DNA of 7,208 nt from an uncultured Corynebacterium sp. Its GTDB lineage: Bacteria; Actinomycetota; Actinomycetes; Mycobacteriales; Mycobacteriaceae. The notes under the pieces were generated by a model, which was not told where the DNA came from, did no database searches, and saw nothing but the letters and a program-made list of their open reading frames with translations. Made by a program: the position numbers and the translations under genes. Location: contig CALZCR010000078.1 of the NCBI GenBank assembly GCA_945631445.1, forward strand, positions 1-7,208, written 5' to 3'. The first letter of the stretch is position 1, and each line of letters starts with the position of its first letter. Positions 1-5,868 of this stretch are shown piece by piece.

Positions 1-103
1 AGGTGTCCGTGGCCCCGCCATCCTCAGCAGAGGCGACGCCGACACCGGCAGCGGAGACGGTCAGAGCAGTGGCAGCGGCGATGAGGCCCTTACGAAGGTT
101 CAT
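1..103 (-). CDS. Secreted protein of unknown function, N-terminal fragment (signal peptide)
   Basis: Only the first 34 codons lie in the window; the gene runs off the left edge without a stop. The visible part is a classic Sec signal peptide: MNLRK at the N-terminus, a hydrophobic Ala/Val/Leu core at about residues 7-23, and an A-S-A signal peptidase I site at 24-26 followed by the polar EDGGATDT. The mature protein is not visible, so no function can be assigned. The ATG was chosen because it begins a complete signal peptide and has a well-spaced promoter upstream, although no strong Shine-Dalgarno precedes it. The gene lies downstream of ppiB on the same strand, with a 131-nt gap. In mycobacteria relA is next to ppiB, so relA may lie further left; that is not visible. 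Confidence 0.75.
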   Translation of the reverse strand, partial: MNLRKGLIAAATALTVSAAGVGVASAEDGGATDT

Positions 104-145
104 GTGCAATCCAATCGGGAAGCGAGGAGGGGAGGAACGGATCGA

Positions 146-174
146 ATGTTACTCAACCGGAATGAAACAAGCAA
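146..174 (-). promoter_or_regulatory. Candidate sigma-A promoter of the secreted-protein gene
   Basis: On the minus strand a -35-like TTGCTT (169-174) is followed after exactly 17 nt by a -10-like TAACAT (146-151). Transcription would start near 139 and give a leader of about 36 nt before the ATG at 103. The surrounding stretch is clearly more AT-rich than the flanking genes. The assignment is from motif and spacing only. Confidence 0.45.
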
Positions 175-223
175 CGAAATCTCAGGAAATGTTTAAGTTT
201 CGGTCACTTTTGCACAGCCGGTT
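155..223. repeat. Inverted hexamers AACCGG / CCGGTT between ppiB and the secreted-protein gene
   Basis: AACCGG (155-160) and CCGGTT (218-223) are inverted copies 57 nt apart, flanking the AT-rich segment between the ppiB stop and the secreted-protein promoter. The right copy lies just beyond the ppiB stop. The two could be a weak long-range stem or two half-sites. Six bases is short enough to be chance. Confidence 0.2.
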
Positions 224-234
224 ACCACCCTCAG

Positions 235-1083
235 TTACGCCACGTCAGCGGATTCGATACGAACTTCCTCGGCCGGGGCGCCGTCGCCCATGCCGCCCTG
301 CACACCGGTCTCCGCGATGGAATCCAGCGTCGCCAAGCCCTCCTCGGAGATCTGGCCGAAGTAGGTGTAGTTCGGCTGCAGCGGGGAGTCGTCGTAATTG
401 AGGAAGAACTGGGAGCCGTTGGTGTCCGGGCCAGCGTTGGCCATGGCGATGGAGCCGCGCGGGTAGACGATCGGGCTGCTGGTGTCCTCGGCCTCATCGG
501 TCGGGTACTCGTTCGGGAACTCGAAGCCCGGGCCGCTGGCGCCGGTGCCGGTCGGGTCGCCGCACTGCAGGACATACAGTCCGGAGGTGGTCAGGCGGTG
601 GCAGACGGTGTCGTCGTAGAAACCTTCGTCCGCGAGGTGCTCGACCGCGTTGACGGTGCACGGGGCGACGGTGCGGTCGAGTTCCATGCCGATCTCGCCC
701 TGGTTGGTGGTCAGGTTCACCGTGACGGTGCCCTCCGCGGAAATATCCTCGGTCGGCGGGAGGGTCGCGCCGTTGGTGTCTTCGCCGGTCTCCTCGTAGG
801 TGCAGGACACCGTCGCCGGCAGCGCCTCATTGCGCTCCATCGACAGCACCTGGAAATCTTCCTGCTCCGGGGTGGGGGCGGCGGTGGTCTCGTCGTCGGC
901 CACGACGGTTTCATCGCCGGGCTGGGTCGCCAGGTACAGGATGCCGCCGGCGATGGCCAGGATGATGACGGCGGCCGCGGCCGCGACGATCCAGGGGCCA
1001 CGCTTCTGCTTCCGGTCGCGGGCCTTCAGTTCTTTTGCGAGGCTGTTGAGCGCCTGTTGTCCGCGCTCTTTGTTGCTGCTCAC
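235..1083 (-). CDS. ppiB: Membrane-anchored cyclophilin-type peptidyl-prolyl cis-trans isomerase
   Basis: A 282-residue cyclophilin expected to speed proline isomerisation in exported proteins on the outer face of the membrane. A charged cytoplasmic segment (1-30) precedes one membrane helix (about 31-52), then an acidic/Thr linker, then the cyclophilin domain from about 117. Conserved cyclophilin features are FYDDTVCHRL with the catalytic Arg at 163, LQCGD at 172-176, and the GSQFFL block at 223-228. Four cysteines (94, 142, 161, 174) all lie outside the membrane. The start is GTG, chosen because AGGTGAGGA lies about 10 nt upstream and the anchor is then complete; the frame is open further upstream but reads through the divergent promoter region. 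The layout resembles M. tuberculosis PpiB (Rv2582), which is also an anchored protein beside relA and hisS. Confidence 0.93.
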   Translation of the reverse strand: MSSNKERGQQALNSLAKELKARDRKQKRGPWIVAAAAAVIILAIAGGILYLATQPGDETVVADDETTAAPTPEQEDFQVLSMERNEALPATVSCTYEETGEDTNGATLPPTEDISAEGTVTVNLTTNQGEIGMELDRTVAPCTVNAVEHLADEGFYDDTVCHRLTTSGLYVLQCGDPTGTGASGPGFEFPNEYPTDEAEDTSSPIVYPRGSIAMANAGPDTNGSQFFLNYDDSPLQPNYTYFGQISEEGLATLDSIAETGVQGGMGDGAPAEEVRIESADVA

Positions 1084-1165
1084 CTGAATGTTTTCCTCAC
1101 CTGATCGATCGGGGTACTGACGCCGGCCGAAATACGGTGCAGGCGCCAGAGGGGGCTGCCGGGTA

Positions 1166-1171
1166 ATTCTA
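1166..1171 (-). promoter_or_regulatory. Candidate -10 element for ppiB
   Basis: TAGAAT on the minus strand matches the actinobacterial TAnnnT/TATAAT -10. Transcription would begin near 1159, giving a leader of about 75 nt before the GTG at 1083. The -35 region is weak, as is common in corynebacteria. The hexamer sits inside an inverted repeat, CTGCCG (1156-1161) and CGGCAG (1182-1187), which could be an operator or a coincidence. Confidence 0.4.
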
Positions 1172-1223
1172 GCGGGCGGAGCGGCAGACAGCGGAGGAGA
1201 GGGCGGGCCGATGCGAAACTCAC

Positions 1224-1229
1224 TAAGGT
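1224..1229 (+). promoter_or_regulatory. Start signal of tpx: TAAGGT (-10-like) overlapping an AAGG ribosome-binding site
   Basis: TAAGGT ends 7 nt before the ATG at 1237. It can be read as a -10 hexamer for a leaderless transcript, or its AAGG (1225-1228) can be read as a Shine-Dalgarno with 8-nt spacing. Either reading picks the ATG at 1237 over the in-frame GTG at 1231. The sequence alone does not settle which mechanism is used. Confidence 0.35.
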
Positions 1230-1236
1230 AGTGGGC

Positions 1237-2466
1237 ATGGCTAACGTTAAATTTTCTGATGATCCCACCACCACCGTCGGCGAGCTGCCTGCCGTCGGCG
1301 CGCACCTGCCTTCTTTTGAGCTGACCGACGGCGAGCTCGGGGAGTTCTCCGCCGAGAAGTTCGCCGGAAAGCGCCTGGTGCTGAACATTTTCCCGTCCCT
1401 GGACACCGGCGTGTGCGCCGCCTCCGTCCGCGAGTTCAACAACCGCGCCGCTGACCTGGACAACACCGTCGTGCTCGGCGTGTCCAAGGATCTGCCGTTC
1501 GCACAGGCCCGCTTCGTGGGCGACGAGGGCATCGGCGACGTCACCATGGGCTCCGCCTTCCGTTCCTCCTTCGGCGAGGACTTCGGCGTGACTCTCGAGG
1601 GCTCCCCGTTGAAGGGCCTGCTGTCCCGCGCGGTCGTGGTCACCGACGCGAACCACCAGGTCGTCTACACCGAGTTGCTCGAGGAAATCACCCAGGAACC
1701 GAACTACGACGCGGCCGTTAACGCCCTGAAGCAACGCTTTCGCCGGCGTCGTCACGCACGACGCCTGCCCCGCCCAGTCGCCGACCGTTTCGCGGTCGTC
1801 GGCTGGGCGTTAGACTTACCGGCCATGAAGCTCTCGGGATTTGCCGCCGGACCTTATAAAACAAACACCTACCTGCTGGAGAACGACGGCGCGGTAGCCG
1901 TCGTCGACCCCGGCATGCACACCCACGACCGGATCGTCGCCCACCTCAGCGAAAATTCCCTGACGCTGGAAGCGATCATCCTCACCCACGGCCACCTCGA
2001 TCACACCCGCGACGCCGGGGATCTGGCGCGGCGTTTTAGCGTGCCCGTCCACATCCACCCCGAGGACGCCTTCATGCTCGAGGCCGGCAAAGGCGGTTCG
2101 CCGCAGACCCGCGCGATGTTCGACGCAGACAAGATGACCCCGGTCGACGACGTGCGCGAGCTGGTGGCGGGGGAGACGGCCACCTTCGTCGGCCACGACT
2201 TCGAGGTGCTCCATGCTCCGGGGCACTCGCCGGGCTCGGTGCTGCTGGTGGCCGAGGAGTTCGCGATCGTCGGCGACGTGGTGTTCCGCGGCTCCATCGG
2301 ACGCACGGACCTGGCCTTCTCCGACCCGGCGGCGATGGACGCGACCTTGCGCGGCCCGGTGTGGGGGCTGGCGGACTCGCTGGCCCTGCTGCCCGGCCAC
2401 GGGCCGACGACGACCATGCGGGCGGAGCGGGTCAGCAACCCCTTCCTGACCTCCGTGGGGCAATGA
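1237..2466 (+). CDS. tpx: Thiol peroxidase (Tpx) frame reading without a stop into an MBL-fold hydrolase
   Basis: Residues 1-165 are a complete atypical 2-Cys peroxiredoxin of the Tpx family, which reduces hydrogen peroxide and organic peroxides in the cytoplasm. The peroxidatic motif [11 protein letters not shown] carries Thr57 and Cys60, Arg131 lies in SRAVVV, and the C-terminus [10 protein letters not shown] is where family members end (about 165-168 residues). Two oddities stand out. The resolving cysteine expected in RF-C-G after DLPFAQ is Val94, so Cys60 is the only cysteine. The expected stop is CAA (1732-1734), so the frame continues through an Arg-rich linker (about residues 166-196) into the hydrolase, giving 409 residues. 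It could be a true fusion, a recent stop loss or a base-call error. The separate internal start at 1825 is listed on its own. Confidence 0.85.
   Translation: MANVKFSDDPTTTVGELPAVGAHLPSFELTDGELGEFSAEKFAGKRLVLNIFPSLDTGVCAASVREFNNRAADLDNTVVLGVSKDLPFAQARFVGDEGIGDVTMGSAFRSSFGEDFGVTLEGSPLKGLLSRAVVVTDANHQVVYTELLEEITQEPNYDAAVNALKQRFRRRRHARRLPRPVADRFAVVGWALDLPAMKLSGFAAGPYKTNTYLLENDGAVAVVDPGMHTHDRIVAHLSENSLTLEAIILTHGHLDHTRDAGDLARRFSVPVHIHPEDAFMLEAGKGGSPQTRAMFDADKMTPVDDVRELVAGETATFVGHDFEVLHAPGHSPGSVLLVAEEFAIVGDVVFRGSIGRTDLAFSDPAAMDATLRGPVWGLADSLALLPGHGPTTTMRAERVSNPFLTSVGQ
1771..1809 (+). terminator. Terminator-like hairpin inside the tpx-hydrolase linker
   Basis: CGCCCAG (1771-1777) pairs perfectly with CTGGGCG (1803-1809). 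Inside it CCGAC (1781-1785) pairs with GTCGG (1798-1802); an alternative inner pairing is GACCG (1783-1787) with CGGTC (1793-1797). The hairpin is followed by TTAGACTT, only a weak T-rich tail. It lies between the end of the Tpx domain and the hydrolase ATG, where an intergenic terminator would be expected. Confidence 0.4.
1811..1816 (+). promoter_or_regulatory. Candidate -10 element for a leaderless transcript of the MBL hydrolase
   Basis: TAGACT ends 8 nt before the ATG at 1825, so transcription could start at the A of the ATG. No Shine-Dalgarno precedes the ATG (the sequence is ACTTACCGGCC), which fits leaderless translation. The same 8-nt spacing is seen at hisS. No convincing -35 is present. 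Confidence 0.45.
1825..2466 (+). CDS. MBL-fold metallo-hydrolase, glyoxalase II / YcbL-like (internal start within the fused frame)
   Basis: A 213-residue single-domain metallo-beta-lactamase-fold hydrolase, close in length to the YcbL/GloC type of glyoxalase II. Dinuclear metal ligands are visible: THGHLDH (54-60), His134 in HAPGHSPGS, Asp151 in VGDVVF, and His192 in [14 protein letters not shown] (156-163) and a C-terminal NPFL (205-208) are typical of the YcbL group. The likely role is hydrolysis of thioesters such as S-lactoyl adducts of a low-molecular-weight thiol; in corynebacteria that thiol would be mycothiol, which is inference. A persulfide dioxygenase role is less likely but not excluded. 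There are no cysteines. The ATG starts the family's usual N-terminus and has its own -10-like hexamer, so independent expression is plausible despite the open frame from tpx. A homologue lies beside hisS in M. tuberculosis. Confidence 0.85.
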   Translation: MKLSGFAAGPYKTNTYLLENDGAVAVVDPGMHTHDRIVAHLSENSLTLEAIILTHGHLDHTRDAGDLARRFSVPVHIHPEDAFMLEAGKGGSPQTRAMFDADKMTPVDDVRELVAGETATFVGHDFEVLHAPGHSPGSVLLVAEEFAIVGDVVFRGSIGRTDLAFSDPAAMDATLRGPVWGLADSLALLPGHGPTTTMRAERVSNPFLTSVGQ

Positions 2467-2489
2467 CCTGGTCGGCCCGACATACGGGG

Positions 2490-2495
2490 TAGAAT
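2490..2495 (+). promoter_or_regulatory. Candidate -10 element for a leaderless hisS transcript
   Basis: TAGAAT ends 8 nt before the GTG at 2504, with no Shine-Dalgarno in between (GAGCGCCC). This fits transcription starting at the first base of the start codon. It lies in the 37-nt gap after the hydrolase stop. hisS may also be reached by readthrough from upstream. Confidence 0.5.
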
Positions 2496-2503
2496 GAGCG
2501 CCC

Positions 2504-3787
2504 GTGAGCGACAAGCAGAAATTCCAGGCCCTGTCGGCGCCCAAGGGCGTGCCCGACTACGTTCCTCCGACTTCCGCGACCTTCCTCGCGGTGCGCGACG
2601 AGTTCGTGCGCCAGGCCCATCTGGCCGGCTTCCAGCACATTGAGTTGCCGATTTTCGAGGACACGAGCCTGTTCGCCCGCGGCGTCGGCGAATCCACCGA
2701 CGTGGTCTCCAAGGAAATGTACACCTTCGCCGACCGCGGAGAACGCTCCGTCACCCTGCGCCCGGAGGGCACCGCGGGCGTCATGCGCGCGGTCATCCAG
2801 CACAACCTGGACCGCGGCCAGCTGCCCGTGAAGCTGAACTACTACGGACCCTTCTTCCGCTACGAGCGCCCGCAGGCCGGCCGTTACCGCCAGCTGCAGC
2901 AGGTCGGCGTCGAGGCCATCGGCGTGGATGATCCGGCGCTGGACGCGGAGATCATCGCGCTGGCGGATCGTTCCTACCGCAGCCTCGGTCTGAACGGTTT
3001 CCGCCTGGAGCTGACCAGCCTGGGCGACGAAAACTGCCGCCCGGCCTACCGGGAGGCCCTGCAGCAGTTCCTCTTCGACCTGCCGTTGGACGAGGAAACC
3101 CGCACGCGGGCGGAGATCAACCCCCTGCGCGTCTTGGACGACAAGCGCGAAGAAGTCCGCGAAATGACCGCCGACGCCCCCCTGATGCGCGATCACCTCT
3201 GCGACGACTGCCGCGCGCACTTCGACACGGTGCTGGGCCTGCTCGACGACATGGGCGTCGCCTACGAGCTCAACCCGCGCATGGTCCGCGGCCTGGATTA
3301 TTACACGAAGACCACCTTCGAGTTCGTCCACGACGGTCTCGGCGCCCAGTCCGGCATCGGTGGCGGCGGCCGCTACGACGGTCTGATGTCGCAGCTCGGC
3401 GGCCAGGACTTGTCCGGCATCGGCTACGGACTGGGCGTCGACCGCACGGTCCTCGCACTGGAGGCGGAAGGGGTTTCCCTCGCCGCCGCGGAGCGCCGCG
3501 TCGAGGTCTACGGCGTCGCCTTGGGCGCCGACGCCAAGCGCCGCATGGCGCTGCTCATCGACGAGCTGCGCACCGCGGGGATCACCGCCGACATGGCCTA
3601 CGGCGACCGCGGGCTCAAGGGCGCGATGAAGGGCGCCAACCGCGCCGGCGCCCGCCTGGCCTTGGTGCTCGGCGAGTCCGAGCTGGAGGCCGGCACCGTC
3701 TCCGTCAAGGACATGATGGAGCAGTCCCAGCAGCCGGTGGCGCTGGCTGACGTGGTCACCGCCATCAAGGCGGCCCTGTCCGAGTAG
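2504..3787 (+). CDS. hisS: Histidyl-tRNA synthetase
   Basis: A class II aminoacyl-tRNA synthetase of 427 residues that charges tRNA-His in the cytoplasm, of the length usual for bacterial HisRS. The N-terminal KGVPDYVPP leads into motif 1. Motif 2 is [18 protein letters not shown], from residue 113. The histidine-specific loops are MVRGLDYY (260-267) and GGGGRYDGL, with Arg290. Motif 3 is GLGVDR, ending at Arg314. The remaining roughly 100 residues match the anticodon-binding domain. LCDDCR, around residue 230, lies in the insertion region and is common in bacterial enzymes. The GTG start is supported by the N-terminus ([18 protein letters not shown]) and the -10-like hexamer just before it. 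The gene ends at TAG ahead of a strong inverted repeat. All motifs are intact. Confidence 0.97.
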   Translation: MSDKQKFQALSAPKGVPDYVPPTSATFLAVRDEFVRQAHLAGFQHIELPIFEDTSLFARGVGESTDVVSKEMYTFADRGERSVTLRPEGTAGVMRAVIQHNLDRGQLPVKLNYYGPFFRYERPQAGRYRQLQQVGVEAIGVDDPALDAEIIALADRSYRSLGLNGFRLELTSLGDENCRPAYREALQQFLFDLPLDEETRTRAEINPLRVLDDKREEVREMTADAPLMRDHLCDDCRAHFDTVLGLLDDMGVAYELNPRMVRGLDYYTKTTFEFVHDGLGAQSGIGGGGRYDGLMSQLGGQDLSGIGYGLGVDRTVLALEAEGVSLAAAERRVEVYGVALGADAKRRMALLIDELRTAGITADMAYGDRGLKGAMKGANRAGARLALVLGESELEAGTVSVKDMMEQSQQPVALADVVTAIKAALSE

Positions 3788-3805
3788 CCGGACGCAGTTT
3801 TCGAG

Positions 3806-3847
3806 AAACGCCGCCCATCCTCGCTTTCGTGGGGATGGGCGGCGTTT
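3806..3847. terminator. Bidirectional rho-independent terminator between hisS and the MetE-like gene
   Basis: A perfect 15-bp inverted repeat, AAACGCCGCCCATCC (3806-3820) and GGATGGGCGGCGTTT (3833-3847), encloses a 12-nt loop. The stem ends in A and T runs, giving a T-tract on either strand (GTTTATTT rightward, GTTTCTC leftward). It sits between converging genes, 18 nt after the hisS stop and 15 nt from the end of the MetE-like gene, so it should serve both. Confidence 0.9.
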
Positions 3848-3862
3848 ATTTCCTGCCGTCGT

Positions 3863-5455
3863 CTAGCGGTTGCGGATGCGGTCGCGCGCTTCCGCGATGA
3901 CCTTCAGCTGCTGTTCCGCCACGCCGGCGGTGACGATCGGGTTGTCGGCGAAGGTGGCGAAGCCGCAGTCCGTGTTCAGCAGGACACGCTCTTGGCCGAA
4001 GGCGTCGATGGCGCGGTCGATACGGGCGACGACGTCATCGACTGCGTCGACGTCGGCGATCTTCTGGTTGACCACGCCGACGCCGATGCGCTGATCGTCG
4101 CGCAACCCGGCCAGCGCGGAGAGTTCCCCGGCGCGCGGGGTGCACAACTCCAGCAGCAGGTTTTCCACGTTGAGGGAGCTCAACAGCGGAATGAGCGGGC
4201 GGTAGTCGCCGGAGAGCGCCGCGGACTCATCGGCGGTCCAGTTGCCGCGGCAGACGTGCACGCCCAGTCGCTGCGCGGGGAACCCGGCGGTGACTTCCTG
4301 CAGCAGCCCTTGGGCGAAGTCCAGCTCGGGGGCGGTTTCGCCGCGTTCGCCGAGGGCGCCGCACATGAAGGTGCGCCCGCCTTGGCCGGCCTGGCCGTAG
4401 AGGACCTCGGTCAAAACCGGCTCGTCGAGCTGGATGAGCACGGTGCCGGCCGCCAGCAGATCGTGGATCTCTTCGCGGAGGATGCGCACGACGTCGCGGG
4501 CGAGTTCTTCCCGGTCGAGGTAGGCACGGTCGGAGACGCACTCCATCCACATGGTGCGCGCCAAGAGGTAGGGCCCGGGCAGGCTGACCTTGACCGGCTT
4601 ATCGGTCAGGCTCTGGGCGAAAGTCACCTCCGGGACGACGAGCGGGGTGTCGCGGCCGAGCGGGCCGAAGACGGCCGGGTGGCGGACCTCGCCGGCGGGG
4701 ACATCGAGTGCACGCAGTTCTTGCTCGAACTCGACGGGGTCATCGACGTAGGGAAGCAGGTCGGTGATCGGGATGAGCTGGCAGTTTTGCAGCAGGCCGG
4801 CGACGAAGCTGGAGTAGTTGTCGCGGCGCTGCTCGCCGTCGGTGACCACGTCGACGCCGGCCCGTTCTTGGGCGGCGACGGCCAGCCGCACCGCGTCGTC
4901 GGCGGTTTCGTTGAACTCGGCGTCGCTGATCTGTCCCTCGAGGTGCTTGTGCAGGGCGTCGAGAAGCCAGCGCGGGCGCGGCCAGCTGCCCATCGGCAGC
5001 ACGGACAGCGGCTCCAGCCGCGGGGCGGGGGAGGGCTCCGGGAAAGAGGTGGGGATGTGCGGGGTGACGATTTCTTGCGTCACTTCCATTTGGGGCTTTT
5101 TGCGCTTTTTAGTTTTCTTGGCCGTCACGGGCTCGGGCGCCGGGTCGACGGGAGGCGTGGTGGGGGTGGCTGCCGGTGCGGTGGCCTCGGGTGTGTGGAA
5201 AGGACCCTTGCTGACGAGGAAACGCCATTTTTCTTCGTCTTTGTGCACGTTGACCAGCTCGTTGCGGGTCAGGCGGCACCAGGAGGGAAGGTCGTCTTCG
5301 ACGGTGGAGTCGTAGGAGATGATTTCCAGCAGGTCGCCCGGCTGCAGGGGATCGATGTGTTTTCTGATCAAAAGGAGCAGTCCGTTACCGCAGTCGAGGT
5401 CACCGCCGTTGAAGCTGGTGTTCGGTGGGTACGGGTGCACGGTCGTCTCAGACAT
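3863..5455 (-). CDS. TusA-like domain fused to a core MetE-like zinc methyltransferase
   Basis: A 530-residue two-domain protein. Residues 15-84 resemble TusA sulfur carriers, but the CPxP loop is CGNG (Cys22) and a second cysteine lies in DLPSWCRLT (Cys60). Residues 85-148 form a Pro/Ala linker with a basic patch, KKTKKRKK (113-120). Residues 150-530 match the C-terminal catalytic barrel of cobalamin-independent methionine synthase, as in short core-MetE proteins: LPMGSWPRPRW (153-163), VTDGEQRRD (204-212), IQLDEPVL (341-348) with the homocysteine-binding Asp344, and zinc ligands HVC (His400, Cys402), Glu436 in LLLEL, and Cys497 in NTDCGF. The folate-binding N-terminal half of full MetE is absent, so the methyl donor is unclear. 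The expected chemistry is zinc-activated thiolate methyl transfer, with the TusA domain suggesting a sulfur-bearing partner. The ATG has AAAGGGG 9-11 nt upstream. Third gene of the tusA-dsrE operon. Confidence 0.9.
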   Translation of the reverse strand: MSETTVHPYPPNTSFNGGDLDCGNGLLLLIRKHIDPLQPGDLLEIISYDSTVEDDLPSWCRLTRNELVNVHKDEEKWRFLVSKGPFHTPEATAPAATPTTPPVDPAPEPVTAKKTKKRKKPQMEVTQEIVTPHIPTSFPEPSPAPRLEPLSVLPMGSWPRPRWLLDALHKHLEGQISDAEFNETADDAVRLAVAAQERAGVDVVTDGEQRRDNYSSFVAGLLQNCQLIPITDLLPYVDDPVEFEQELRALDVPAGEVRHPAVFGPLGRDTPLVVPEVTFAQSLTDKPVKVSLPGPYLLARTMWMECVSDRAYLDREELARDVVRILREEIHDLLAAGTVLIQLDEPVLTEVLYGQAGQGGRTFMCGALGERGETAPELDFAQGLLQEVTAGFPAQRLGVHVCRGNWTADESAALSGDYRPLIPLLSSLNVENLLLELCTPRAGELSALAGLRDDQRIGVGVVNQKIADVDAVDDVVARIDRAIDAFGQERVLLNTDCGFATFADNPIVTAGVAEQQLKVIAEARDRIRNR

Positions 5456-5496
5456 GAATCGTCGATCCCCTTTCGCTGGGTGTGGGTGGGCTGTGC

Positions 5497-5862
5497 TTAG
5501 TAGGTGATGGAGGGGGTGCCGTCGGCGAGGAACTCGACGAGCTTAGCGCCGCCCACGACCTGGGCGCCCTCGACGAGGTCTTCTTCGGTGTAGCCGCGCT
5601 TCTTGATGCAGGGCGAGCACACGTAGAGGGAGCCGCCGGCCTCCAGGTAGTTGCCCAACAGCTCGCGAAGCGGGGCGAAGCCTTCTTCGTGGATGTCGTC
5701 CGCGTAGCCCTTGACCGCCAGGCGCACGCCTTCGGTAGACAGGAAGACCATGGTCTCCTGGTCGGAGCCGACGGCGGCGTTGGCGATGACGAAACCGACG
5801 GTGGCGCGGTCGGTGTCGTTTTTGCCGTTAGTGATGGAGACGCAGAATTTTCCGGTGGACAT
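5497..5862 (-). CDS. DsrE-family protein, putative persulfide/sulfur carrier
   Basis: A 121-residue small cytosolic protein of the DsrE/DsrF-like fold. It begins CVSITNGKNDTDRAT, typical of the first strand and nucleotide-like loop of this family, and ends in a well-conserved block, YVCSPCIKKRGY, with Cys82 and Cys85 in a CxxC arrangement, followed by GAQVVGGAKLVEFL. DsrE-type proteins pass persulfide sulfur to or from TusA, and the gene immediately follows a TusA-like gene. The spacing is 6 nt, and its Shine-Dalgarno GAGGAG lies across the end of the upstream gene, indicating translational coupling. The MetE-like fusion gene starts 41 nt downstream. A partnership with the two TusA-like domains is inferred from the operon; the substrate is unknown. 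Confidence 0.88.
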   Translation of the reverse strand: MSTGKFCVSITNGKNDTDRATVGFVIANAAVGSDQETMVFLSTEGVRLAVKGYADDIHEEGFAPLRELLGNYLEAGGSLYVCSPCIKKRGYTEEDLVEGAQVVGGAKLVEFLADGTPSITY

Positions 5863-5868
5863 GGTGAG

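Noticed and set aside
104..234. A riboswitch (for example c-di-AMP type) upstream of the secreted-protein gene
   Set aside because: The leader predicted from the promoter is only about 36 nt, too short, and I could not find the conserved riboswitch blocks.
1084..1755. Upstream extension of the ppiB frame to 1755, giving a 506-residue protein
   Set aside because: The added part overlaps tpx on the other strand and crosses the divergent promoter region; a GTG at 1083 with AGGTGAGGA upstream gives a normal anchored PpiB.
1780..1803. A programmed frameshift at the end of tpx
   Set aside because: No slippery heptamer is seen before the hairpin and both domains are already in the same frame, so no shift is needed.
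2432..3331. A minus-strand open frame (299 codons) opposite hisS
   Set aside because: It mirrors hisS in an antisense frame, crosses the hydrolase/hisS junction, and has no recognisable domain.
3863..5455. Calling the fusion simply metE
   Set aside because: Full MetE is about 750 residues with a folate-binding N-terminal barrel; here only the catalytic half is present and a TusA-like domain replaces the rest, so the gene symbol would mislead.
3992..5500. A long plus-strand open frame (502 codons) opposite the MetE-like gene
   Set aside because: It is antisense to a protein with recognisable domains and catalytic residues, and its translation has no recognisable motif; long antisense frames are common in high-GC coding DNA.
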